A DNA stretch of 7,995 nt from an uncultured Prevotella sp. (GTDB lineage Bacteria; Bacteroidota; Bacteroidia; Bacteroidales; Bacteroidaceae), in the NCBI GenBank assembly GCA_934120735.1, contig CAKOVA010000077.1:1-7995 (forward strand), read 5' to 3'. Shown here piece after piece: positions 1 through 6,846 of the stretch. Position 1 is the stretch's first letter. Each line of letters opens with the position of its first letter. A program made the position numbers and the translations under genes. The notes beneath the pieces were generated by a model, which was given only the letters and a program-made list of their open reading frames with translations, searched no databases and had not been told where the DNA came from.

Positions 1-24
1 AGGGTAAGAAAACTGAACCAAGTT

Positions 25-1506
25 TTATTCATAATCGTCTATTTGATAATTCTTTCTTCCATGCTCTTTACCACCTCTTTTACCAAATGACCGTCCACGT
101 CCGTCTTTGTCAAAGCGTTTCTTGCCTTTGTAATCAGGCATATCGTTGTTATCATACGAGCGGTCATTGCGGCGGTTTCCGCCTTTTTTGCGCTCGTCTC
201 TTTCCTGTACTCGTTCTAAAGAATGAAATTTGAACGAGCGGATATCCGCAATTTCGTTCTCTTCGTTTTCTTCTAGGCGTTTTTTGAACTCGCGATTTTT
301 CTTAAACCGATGCTTTTCAGCCATCTCTTTCTTTTCCTCTTCAGTCTTGATGATGCCTCCTTCGGCACGAAATTCTTTCATCTTTCCGTCGAAGATGGCA
401 TATTTTCTAAACTCACATTCAAGGCTTCCGTTGTACACTGGTATCTTGATGGACGGTTTCAAGCCAATCTGTTCGAAACACTCTTCACGATAACTCAATA
501 TCCAAGCATCATTGCCCATGAACTCATGTTTCAGTCGTTCGCCAATCATCTTGTAGGTTCCGAGCAGGTTAGGCGTGGAGATACGCTCACCATATGGCGG
601 ATTTGTGATGAGAATACTGGGTTCCTGAGGCTTCTTAAAGTTCTTAAAATCAGCCTGTTCTATCGTGATATCTTTGGTTAGTCCCGCTGCTTTAACATTC
701 AGTCGAGCCGTGTTCACCGCTTTCATGTCGATGTCGTAGCCATAAATATGGTGTGTAAACTCGCTTTCTTGCGACTCGTCATTATAAATACGGTCGAACA
801 ACTCCTGGTCAAAGTCGGGCCATTTCTCGAATGCAAACTCCTTTCTAAAGATGCCAGGACTCATGTTTCGGGCAATCAGCGCCGCTTCTATCAACAACGT
901 ACCACTGCCACACATCGGGTCAATGAAGTCGGTTTCGCCTTTCCAGCCTGTCATCAAGATCATTCCGGCAGCCAACACCTCGTTCAAAGGAGCTTCTACA
1001 GATTCCTGTCGGTAGCCTCTTCGGTGCAGCGACTCACCACTCGAGTCCAAACAAAGCGTTGCATCTTCGTCGGCAATGTGTATGTGTAGGCGCATGTCAG
1101 GATTGCTCACCGAGATGTTCGGGCGTGTTCCTGTCTTTTCTCTGAATTGGTCTACGATGGCATCCTTCACCTTGTAGGTCACGAATCTGGAATTTCTGAA
1201 CTCTTCAGAATAAACCACCGAGTCGACAGAGAACGTCTTACCTTTTTCTATGTACTGGCTCCAGTCTACCGTCTTGATTTCATCATACACCTCTTCAGCA
1301 GAGCGAGCCTTGAAGTGTTTGATAGGTTTGAGGATGCGGATGGCTGTATGTAGTTGGAAATTGGCGCGATACATCATTTCCTGGTCACCGGTGAATGACA
1401 CCATTCTGCGTCCTATTTGTACATTGTTTGCACCCAGCTGGGTCAGCTCTTGTGCCAAAACGGGTTCCAAGCCCATGAAAGTTTTGGCGATGAGTTCAAA
1501 TTCCAT
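25..1506 (-). CDS. rlmL: 23S rRNA guanine-N2 methyltransferase, RlmL-type (THUMP + Rossmann methyltransferase)
   Basis: Predicted cytoplasmic SAM-dependent RNA methyltransferase of 493 aa. E. coli RlmL makes m2G2445 in 23S rRNA, and this protein resembles that half. An N-terminal ferredoxin-like/THUMP RNA-binding region spans about residues 1-155. The methyltransferase fold follows: SAM-binding motif DPMCGSGT at 196-203, acidic YGYDID at 255-260, ADF at 285-287, and the catalytic NPPYG at 302-306 typical of exocyclic-amine methylation. The RlmK domain fused on in E. coli is absent. Instead, residues about 378-493 form a highly charged Lys/Arg/Glu/Gly-rich tail, probably disordered and RNA-binding. 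The start is the ATG at 1506 (MEFELIAKTF), because the THUMP region begins there; the open frame runs on to 1602 but would overlap cysE. No Shine-Dalgarno is seen. It lies 44 bp downstream of cysE with no terminator or TAnnTTTG promoter between, so co-transcription is likely. The family is certain; the exact target base is inferred. Confidence 0.93.
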   Translation of the reverse strand: MEFELIAKTFMGLEPVLAQELTQLGANNVQIGRRMVSFTGDQEMMYRANFQLHTAIRILKPIKHFKARSAEEVYDEIKTVDWSQYIEKGKTFSVDSVVYSEEFRNSRFVTYKVKDAIVDQFREKTGTRPNISVSNPDMRLHIHIADEDATLCLDSSGESLHRRGYRQESVEAPLNEVLAAGMILMTGWKGETDFIDPMCGSGTLLIEAALIARNMSPGIFRKEFAFEKWPDFDQELFDRIYNDESQESEFTHHIYGYDIDMKAVNTARLNVKAAGLTKDITIEQADFKNFKKPQEPSILITNPPYGERISTPNLLGTYKMIGERLKHEFMGNDAWILSYREECFEQIGLKPSIKIPVYNGSLECEFRKYAIFDGKMKEFRAEGGIIKTEEEKKEMAEKHRFKKNREFKKRLEENEENEIADIRSFKFHSLERVQERDERKKGGNRRNDRSYDNNDMPDYKGKKRFDKDGRGRSFGKRGGKEHGRKNYQIDDYE

Positions 1507-1550
1507 TTGATTGAATTGATAAATAATAGTTGTATTAAAATAATGAAAAC

Positions 1551-2450
1551 TTAATTCTTGTTGTATTTCTTTGTGTCGGGAGCCAGGTCTTCTGTCACCC
1601 AAACATTGGCGCCAATGACGCTTCCCTTACCGATGGTAACTCTGCCTAAGATGGTGGCATTGGCATAAATGATGACGTTGTCTTCAATGATGGGATGACG
1701 TGGAATGCCCTTGACAGGGCTTCCATGCTCATCTAACGGAAAGCTTTTAGCGCCCAGGGTTACCCCTTGGTATATTTTCACGTTGTCGCCAATCGTGCAT
1801 GTGGCACCAATAACGACACCTGTACCATGGTCAATGGTGAAGTATCTGCCTATGTGTGCGCCCGGATGAATGTCGATTCCAGTTTCCGAGTGAGCCATTT
1901 CTGTCATCATTCTGGGTATCAGAGGAACTTTGAGTAGATAGAGTTCGTGTGCGATGCGATAGTTTGCCAATGTTTTGATGATAGGGTAGCATGCTATAAT
2001 CTCAGCCCGGCTTTCAGACGCAGGGTCGCCATTGTAAGCTGCAATGACATCTGTTGAGAGTTTTTCACGTATTTCAGGTAGTTTCTTGACCAACTTGAAC
2101 GACAAATCCCTGGCCATCTTTTTCTGTTCGTCTGCTTCCAACTCGCTCATCGTAGTCTCGCAGTCTTCACAGAAACGGAGTCCAGCTAAGATTTGATCTT
2201 CCAGCAAGCGTTGGAATCGTTCTACATTTACACCTATATAATATTGTATTGTTTGAACATGCACCGATGCTTTTCCATAATATCCAGGAAAAAGAATGGC
2301 TCTTGACAAGTCTATGATTTCTTGCAGTGTTTTACCAGATGGGAGAGGGTATCCATCACGCTGCCGATGGCACAAGTTGTTGAGTGATTCTGGTTGGGAC
2401 AGCAGTTCAACCGTGCTTGTCAACGCATGAGTCAAATTATCTTTACTCAT
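1551..2450 (-). CDS. cysE: Serine O-acetyltransferase (CysE/EpsC family)
   Basis: Predicted cytoplasmic enzyme transferring acetyl from acetyl-CoA to L-serine, giving O-acetylserine, the committed step of cysteine synthesis. It has 299 aa. Residues about 1-180 form the long helical N-terminal domain of the EpsC-like form, including a CEDC motif at 94-97. Residues about 190-285 are the left-handed beta-helix of hexapeptide repeats (HPGAHIG 195-201, GVVIGATCTIG 211-221, and later repeats). Active-site residues can be placed by comparison with E. coli CysE: Asp207-His208 in IDHGTG and Arg251-His252 in PRHP. The C-terminus is short and ends KYNKN, without the terminal Ile that CysE uses to dock into CysK. 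I chose the ATG at 2450 (MSKDNLTHAL); a TTG six codons upstream at 2468 is also in frame. The predicted promoter is at 2480-2509, and the gene probably leads a two-gene unit with rlmL. Confidence 0.94.
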   Translation of the reverse strand: MSKDNLTHALTSTVELLSQPESLNNLCHRQRDGYPLPSGKTLQEIIDLSRAILFPGYYGKASVHVQTIQYYIGVNVERFQRLLEDQILAGLRFCEDCETTMSELEADEQKKMARDLSFKLVKKLPEIREKLSTDVIAAYNGDPASESRAEIIACYPIIKTLANYRIAHELYLLKVPLIPRMMTEMAHSETGIDIHPGAHIGRYFTIDHGTGVVIGATCTIGDNVKIYQGVTLGAKSFPLDEHGSPVKGIPRHPIIEDNVIIYANATILGRVTIGKGSVIGANVWVTEDLAPDTKKYNKN

Positions 2451-2479
2451 CTCTATGTAATGTCTCAATATTTAAGGTA

Positions 2480-2509
2480 CAAAGGTACAATTTTTAAATT
2501 GAAAACAAC
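2480..2509 (-). promoter_or_regulatory. Bacteroidetes-type promoter of cysE-rlmL
   Basis: Reading the minus strand, GTTG (2509-2506) is followed after 18 nt by TACCTTTG (2487-2480). This matches the Bacteroides -33 TTTG / -7 TAnnTTTG consensus with a full -7 match and 3 of 4 at -33. The start site would fall roughly 24 nt before the cysE ATG. The -7 box sits inside a near-palindrome GTACAAAGGTAC (2477-2488), whose role is unknown. Confidence 0.6.
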
Positions 2510-2538
2510 CAGTGGTGATGCATAATTTTAATTATTTG

Positions 2539-2582
2539 CGATTGTAATACGATTGTAATATGTGTTTAAAAGACTTGTAATA
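2539..2582 (+). promoter_or_regulatory. 11-bp direct-repeat array, candidate Pho box of the phosphate transporter
   Basis: Four consecutive 11-bp units lie in register. Units 1 (2539-2549) and 2 (2550-2560) are identical, CGATTGTAATA. Unit 3 (2561-2571) is degenerate, with 6 of 11 matches. Unit 4 (2572-2582, GACTTGTAATA) keeps the TTGTAATA core. The array ends 9 nt before the predicted -7 box at 2592. Direct repeats of 11 bp placed just upstream of the -10 region, without a normal -35, are the known arrangement of PhoB-activated promoters in E. coli (core TGTCAT there, TGTAAT here). The repeats are seen directly; the identity of the regulator is inferred. The array lies in the divergent gap and could also affect cysE. 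Confidence 0.5.
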
Positions 2583-2591
2583 TAACTCCGC

Positions 2592-2599
2592 TATTTTTG
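2592..2599 (+). promoter_or_regulatory. -7 box of the phosphate transporter promoter
   Basis: TATTTTTG fits the Bacteroidetes TAnnTTTG consensus and is the only full match on this strand between 2469 and 2662. No good TTTG is found at the usual 18-20 nt upstream; the nearest TTG lies 14 nt away and belongs to the 11-bp repeat array. An activator-dependent promoter would explain this. The implied 5' leader is about 55-60 nt. Confidence 0.45.
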
Positions 2600-2662
2600 C
2601 TCACAAAATCAGTAGGCGCTATGCCAGACTGTACTTCGATTATTAATTATTAAACCATATCA

Positions 2663-4900
2663 ATGTTAACAATTTATTTGTGCATCGTCATTTTTCTGCT
2701 TTCTTTGGCAGTTTTTGACTTATTTGTAGGTGTCTCTAATGATGCTGTCAACTTCTTACAATCGGCAGTGGGTGCCAAGGTGGCCAAGTTTCGCACCATC
2801 CTCATCATTGCTTCCTTTGGTGTTGTCTTGGGTGCGGTGATGTCGTCGGGCATGATGGATGTGGCTCGGCATGGCATCATGAATCCAGCCCAGTTTAGTT
2901 TCCATGAAGTCATGATTATTTTCTTGGCAGTTATGGTCACAGACGTCATTGTCTTGGATATCTTCAATCGCTTGGGAATGCCTACCTCTACTACGGTATC
3001 CATGGTCTTCGAGCTGTTGGGTGCCACCTTCATGTTGGCCATTATCAAGATGATAGCCGACTCTTCCCTCGGATTCAGTGATTTGCTGAACACAGAACAG
3101 GCCTTAAAAGTGATTATTGCCATCTTTGTGAGTGTCGCCATCGCTTTTTTCTTTGGCGTTGTCGTGCAGTATCTTACGCGTATCATTTTTACTTTCAATT
3201 ATAAGAAAAACATGCGTTATGCCATTGCCATTTTTGGTGGCATCGCATTTACTGCTTTGTCTTACTTCATCTTTATGAAGGGCTTAGGCAAGTCACCTTA
3301 TATATCCGAAGCCACACGGCAATACATCAATGACCATGTAGGCATGTTGCTTGTTTATACCTTTATCGGCTCGGCCATCCTCATGCAGTTTATGCATCTC
3401 ATGGGCGTTAACATCTTCAAGTTCGTAGTGTTGATGGGAACGTTTGCCTTGGCGATGGCATTTGCTGGCAACGACTTGGTTAACTTTATCGGCGTTCCGC
3501 TTGCCGGACTTGATTCGTATCAAACTTATTTGGCGCAGGGTAACGGCACTGCTCCCACTTCTTTCTTGATGACCAGTTTGGTTGAGAGCGCCAAAACCCC
3601 TCCATTTTATTTAATGTTGGCAGGCGTCATCATGATCATAGCCATGGCCACATCAAAGAAAGCTCATCGTGTGATTAAAACTTCGGTTGATTTGGCACGA
3701 CAAGACGAGGGCGACGAGATGTTTGGATCGAGTGGTGCCGCACGCAGTATCGTTCGCTTCACACAAAATACCAACTCGTATGTCATGAAAATCATTCCTA
3801 ATCGAATCATCGAGTGGATAAACAGCCGATTTGATCACCGGGCCGCATCTTTAGATGATGGTGCTGCTTACGATGTGGTTCGGGCAGCGGTTAACTTGGT
3901 TTTGGCTTCCATGCTGATTACCTTTGGTACCAACTACAAGTTGCCATTGTCTACCACCTATGTTACTTTCATGGTTGCTATGGGTACCAGCTTGGCCGAT
4001 CGGGCATGGAGTCGCGAAAGTGCCGTGTTCCGTGTAACGGGCGTGTTGTCTGTCATCGGCGGTTGGTTTATCACGGCTGGCGTTGCATTTCTTTGCACCG
4101 CCGTGGTAGCTTTGCTAATGTTTTATGGAGGTATTTTGGCACAAGCGGCTTTCATCGCTTTAGTAGTATATTGTTTATTTAGAGGGTCGAAGGATAAGTC
4201 GGACGGCGGATCTGGCAAAGATGATACCTACCGATTGATGATGCGCACGCAAGATCCGGTTATCCTTTGGGATTTGTTGAGCAAACATGTCAGTCGTACA
4301 CAAAGCTACATGACACGTTTTGCCAACGAACAATACAATGCCATCTTGGACGGATTTATCAATGACAAGCCAAGTGTGCTGAGGCACAGTCTGAGTGCGC
4401 TGCGCAATGAGAAAACATCTCTCACAAAATACCGTCGACAAGAGTTGATGGCTCTTCGCAAGGCGCCTGCCGACCTCGCCATTGAGCGCAACACCTGGTT
4501 CCACGTGGGCATGAACGCATCGCAGCAATACATCTATGGATTGCGCCGTATGCTTGAGCCCATCAAGGAACATGTTGACAACAATTTTACTCCTATCACG
4601 CAGCGTCTCATTGACGAATATCAACCCATTCGTTTGAAAATCACCGACTTTTTAACCCAAACCGAAAACTTTATTGCCACAGGTAGGTTTGATAACTATC
4701 GGGAGTTGTTGGATAAGGCTGACCAGTTTGAAACAGAGTTGAGTGAATATCGTAAGAAGCATATCGATCGTATACAGATGGCACAGGACAACGAGACCTT
4801 CCAATTGTCGCTTGTCTATCTCAACCTGCTCCAAGAGAGCCAACTACTGATTAGCAGTATGCGCCATCAGCTCAGGGCTGCTAAGAAGTTTAAGGAGTAA
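2663..4900 (+). CDS. pit: PiT-family inorganic phosphate transporter with C-terminal PhoU-like helical domain
   Basis: Predicted inner-membrane phosphate:cation symporter (PHO4/PiT family), 745 aa. Both inverted-repeat signatures are present: SNDAVNF at 25-31 followed by MPTSTTVSMV at 106-115, and GNDLVNF at 269-275 followed by LPLSTTYVTF at 427-436. About 12 hydrophobic segments occupy residues 1-330 and 405-507, with a hydrophilic loop at about 331-404. Residues about 510-745 are soluble, charged and helical with coiled-coil character. They resemble the PhoU/DUF47-type helical partners that are often encoded beside pit genes, but this is judged by eye. E. coli PitA is about 500 aa and lacks this domain. 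The ATG at 2663 opens the first membrane helix; no Shine-Dalgarno is visible (TATCA precedes it). It lies divergent from cysE and convergent with a phosphatase, suggesting a phosphate-acquisition locus. Family very sure; ion coupling and tail role unknown. Confidence 0.94.
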   Translation: MLTIYLCIVIFLLSLAVFDLFVGVSNDAVNFLQSAVGAKVAKFRTILIIASFGVVLGAVMSSGMMDVARHGIMNPAQFSFHEVMIIFLAVMVTDVIVLDIFNRLGMPTSTTVSMVFELLGATFMLAIIKMIADSSLGFSDLLNTEQALKVIIAIFVSVAIAFFFGVVVQYLTRIIFTFNYKKNMRYAIAIFGGIAFTALSYFIFMKGLGKSPYISEATRQYINDHVGMLLVYTFIGSAILMQFMHLMGVNIFKFVVLMGTFALAMAFAGNDLVNFIGVPLAGLDSYQTYLAQGNGTAPTSFLMTSLVESAKTPPFYLMLAGVIMIIAMATSKKAHRVIKTSVDLARQDEGDEMFGSSGAARSIVRFTQNTNSYVMKIIPNRIIEWINSRFDHRAASLDDGAAYDVVRAAVNLVLASMLITFGTNYKLPLSTTYVTFMVAMGTSLADRAWSRESAVFRVTGVLSVIGGWFITAGVAFLCTAVVALLMFYGGILAQAAFIALVVYCLFRGSKDKSDGGSGKDDTYRLMMRTQDPVILWDLLSKHVSRTQSYMTRFANEQYNAILDGFINDKPSVLRHSLSALRNEKTSLTKYRRQELMALRKAPADLAIERNTWFHVGMNASQQYIYGLRRMLEPIKEHVDNNFTPITQRLIDEYQPIRLKITDFLTQTENFIATGRFDNYRELLDKADQFETELSEYRKKHIDRIQMAQDNETFQLSLVYLNLLQESQLLISSMRHQLRAAKKFKE

Positions 4901-5006
4901 AGGTTTTTACAATAACGAATGGAACAGATGAAATAACTCGAGTCAATAAACAAGGATACTTGATGAATAGAAGTCGTTGGTAAACAATCATTTAACAAGA
5001 AACGTC

Positions 5007-5064
5007 GGGAAAGTGTATTGAGTGGTAATACCACGCTTTGCACTTTCCCTTTTTCTTACTTTTG
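5007..5064 (+). terminator. Rho-independent terminator of pit
   Basis: Stem GGGAAAGTG (5007-5015) pairs perfectly with CACTTTCCC (5041-5049). A second hairpin lies inside the loop: GTGGT (5022-5026) with ACCAC (5030-5034). The T-rich tract TTTTTCTTACTTTT follows at once. It lies 106 bp after the pit stop codon. Confidence 0.8.
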
Positions 5065-5074
5065 CTTTCCGTTT

Positions 5075-5162
5075 CCAATCTCCATGACTTTAGCGTCCAA
5101 TGTCATTGACTTTGCAGGCCAATCTGTATGACTTTTCAGCCCAAAGTCAATGAGTTTGGAAG
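5075..5162. repeat. Four imperfect 22-bp tandem repeats
   Basis: The units are 5075-5096, 5097-5118, 5119-5140 and 5141-5162, each exactly 22 bp and starting CCAA. Units 1-3 share a core at unit positions 10-17, ATGACTTT (TTGACTTT in unit 2); unit 4 has ATGAGTTT. A possible truncated fifth copy follows at 5163 (CC then GTATG). Units 2 and 4 also contain a perfect 12-bp inverted repeat: TCATTGACTTTG (5103-5114) and CAAAGTCAATGA (5142-5153). The period is not a multiple of three and no frame covers the repeats, so they are not coding. Function unknown. Confidence 0.75.
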
Positions 5163-5220
5163 CCGTATGTTTTGCACTAAAATCGTTGTCAATTGTTCTT
5201 GAAACTCAATGCTGTTGACA

Positions 5221-5274
5221 CAATAAAAAATCCCCTCGCCATTCATGTGCTGAAAGCCATGATAGGCGAGGGGA
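5221..5274 (-). terminator. Rho-independent terminator of pafA
   Basis: A 10-bp perfect stem, TCCCCTCGCC (5231-5240) with GGCGAGGGGA (5265-5274), holds an inner hairpin made of CATG and GCT/AGC arms. On the minus strand it runs straight into TTTTTTATTG. It starts 45 bp after the phosphatase stop codon. There is no T-tract on the plus-strand side, so it acts on minus-strand transcripts. Confidence 0.9.
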
Positions 5275-5319
5275 CGAACTGTTGATTTCTTATGATTTGG
5301 GACTAATCAAACCGTTTCA

Positions 5320-6801
5320 TCATACCTTGAATGGGAGCGGTTTGCCAATGCTGCCGTTCGGCACTTGTATCTTTAAAAGGTTGCAGATGGTGGGTGCAAT
5401 GTCGTTGATGGTTGCTTCGTAACCGCTTCTGCCATGTGGAATTCCCCAGCCGTAGAGCACAAATGGGATGTGCGAATCGTAGGGATTCCATACTCCGTGC
5501 GTGGTCCCTTGATGAGGAGCCGTGCCTGCGTGCTCGTAATGAGCGGGCGAAAGTACCACCTCCATGTCACCGCTTCTCTGGGCGTTATACCCATTGCGCA
5601 TCATATTTTTCAGGCGTGCGGGCATGGATAGCTTCTCCAAATTCTCGTAATCAACCACGAATTCAATCTTCGTGTCTTGTTTCAAGAATGTCGCAATCTC
5701 GTCTTTTACCTTCTGGATATCGAGGTTCGATTGGCCAATCGTTTCATGGTCAAGATAGATACGGTATTCGATATAGTCTTTAACTAATGGCTTGGCGGCT
5801 CCGAATTTGGATGAGAGATGTTCGTTGAGAGCCTTCATGGTTGCGCGGGCATCCCATGTTCCGGCCAGAATTTTGTGTGCGCGGAGGTAATCTGTGTTAT
5901 GCGAAGCTCCGTGATCGGCCGTGAGGAACAGCAGGTAGTCGCCTTTTCCCACCTTTTCGTCCAACTTGTTGAGCAGTTTGCCCAACTCCTTGTCCAGGTT
6001 GAGGTATATCGCATCGGTTTGTTTACTTCTCACACCGTATTTGTGACCCACATAGTCGGTCGACGAAAAGCTCATGGCCAGGAAATCGGTTTCATCGCCT
6101 TGCCCCAGTTTTTCGTTGTCCAAAACCTCCATGGCCAAACGCACCAAGATGGAATTTCCTTCCGGATCGGTGCGCACGTCGCGTTTAATGATGTCGTAAT
6201 TCTTCTTATTGAAGGCTTTCAACCATGCGGGAAGCTCGTTCATGTAGTAAGAGCTGGTGATGAAAGAGCCGGCCGATACATCCATCCAATAGGCCGCATT
6301 GGCCGTATGTCCGCCAGGCATGATGGCACTACGGTCTTTGATGGAGATTGAAATAGTGCGCGATCTGAAATCGTTGGCCAGTCGTAATGCGTCGGTCATG
6401 GTCGTCACTTTGAGGTTGCGGGGCGACATCTTGCCAGCCTTCGACTGGCTTCCTACGCTGCTGACGGTGTTGTCTTCGGCGCAATAAACACGCTGGCCTT
6501 TGATATAAAAGTTATTACCGGCAATGCCAGAGATGGCTGGCACCGAGCCTGTATAAACGTGCGTGTGGCCTGCGCAGGTAACGGTGGGGGTGTAGTTGAT
6601 GTTGAGGTTGTCGAAACTGAAGCCGCCATTGATGAGTCGGTTGAAGCCATCTTGTCCAAACCGGCTTTCATAATAGGGCAGATAGTCCCACCTCATTTGG
6701 TCTACGATGATGCCTACTACTAGTTTTGGTTTCTTGGGTTGAGCCATCACGAGGAGTGATGAGCATACCAAGAGCGTGCAAAGTGTAAAAAACTTTTTCA
6801 T
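5320..6801 (-). CDS. pafA: Secreted alkaline phosphatase, PafA-like
   Basis: Predicted periplasmic, metal-dependent phosphomonoesterase of 493 aa that frees inorganic phosphate from organic phosphates. Residues 1-20 form a signal peptide (MKK, hydrophobic core, cleavage after VMA, before Gln21). No lipobox is present. The fold is the alkaline phosphatase superfamily, and the residues described for Elizabethkingia PafA can all be placed: metal ligand Asp34, nucleophile Thr75, Asn96 in AGNNF, the Lys155-x-Arg157 pair typical of monoesterases, Asp249 and His253 in STDYVGH, Asp296-His297 in TADHG, and His435 in TTHG. Spacing closely follows PafA, although the protein is somewhat shorter (PafA is about 546 aa). 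It has its own -7 box at 6830-6837 and a strong terminator. The neighbouring pit gene supports a role in phosphate supply. The KxR pair argues for a monoesterase over a related phosphodiesterase; substrate range is inferred. Confidence 0.92.
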   Translation of the reverse strand: MKKFFTLCTLLVCSSLLVMAQPKKPKLVVGIIVDQMRWDYLPYYESRFGQDGFNRLINGGFSFDNLNINYTPTVTCAGHTHVYTGSVPAISGIAGNNFYIKGQRVYCAEDNTVSSVGSQSKAGKMSPRNLKVTTMTDALRLANDFRSRTISISIKDRSAIMPGGHTANAAYWMDVSAGSFITSSYYMNELPAWLKAFNKKNYDIIKRDVRTDPEGNSILVRLAMEVLDNEKLGQGDETDFLAMSFSSTDYVGHKYGVRSKQTDAIYLNLDKELGKLLNKLDEKVGKGDYLLFLTADHGASHNTDYLRAHKILAGTWDARATMKALNEHLSSKFGAAKPLVKDYIEYRIYLDHETIGQSNLDIQKVKDEIATFLKQDTKIEFVVDYENLEKLSMPARLKNMMRNGYNAQRSGDMEVVLSPAHYEHAGTAPHQGTTHGVWNPYDSHIPFVLYGWGIPHGRSGYEATINDIAPTICNLLKIQVPNGSIGKPLPFKV

Positions 6802-6829
6802 TTCTTTCTATTGTTTTGCTGTGATACTG

Positions 6830-6837
6830 CAAAGTTA
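6830..6837 (-). promoter_or_regulatory. -7 box of pafA
   Basis: On the minus strand TAACTTTG matches TAnnTTTG exactly and lies 28 nt before the ATG. A TTTG further upstream (6855-6852) is only 14 nt away, too close for a standard -33 box, and is part of the candidate regulatory repeat. Preferred over read-through from the upstream gene because of the exact match, but both may occur, since no terminator is seen at 6838-6901. Confidence 0.5.
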
Positions 6838-6846
6838 CAATATTCT

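Larger units (their letters stand above)
4901..5319. other. Convergent intergenic region between pit and pafA
   Basis: These 419 bp contain no credible gene; the few ATG-led frames are only a handful of codons long. Positions 4901-5006 show nothing recognisable. Then come the pit terminator, a T-rich stretch, four 22-bp tandem repeats, about 58 bp of AT-rich sequence and the pafA terminator. Confidence 0.75.

Noticed and set aside
1507..1602. 32-residue N-terminal extension of RlmL
   Set aside because: It would overlap the end of cysE, has no similarity to the family's N-terminus, and the ATG at 1506 starts exactly at the expected MEFELIA sequence.
2451..2468. TTG start for cysE six codons upstream
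   Set aside because: The ATG at 2450 gives a natural N-terminus, and a TTG start would leave almost no leader after the predicted promoter. It cannot be fully excluded.
2600..2662. Riboswitch or structured leader before pit
   Set aside because: The leader is short (about 55-60 nt), AT-rich and shows no strong paired elements or known aptamer core.
2674..3198. 174-codon minus-strand open frame inside pit
   Set aside because: Met/Lys/Thr-rich shadow of the transporter's membrane segments; no domain, and the plus-strand frame is clearly the conserved one.
5818..6351. 177-codon plus-strand open frame antisense to pafA
   Set aside because: It lies wholly inside a gene with all PafA catalytic residues, has no recognisable domain or promoter, and its composition is what a reversed coding strand gives.
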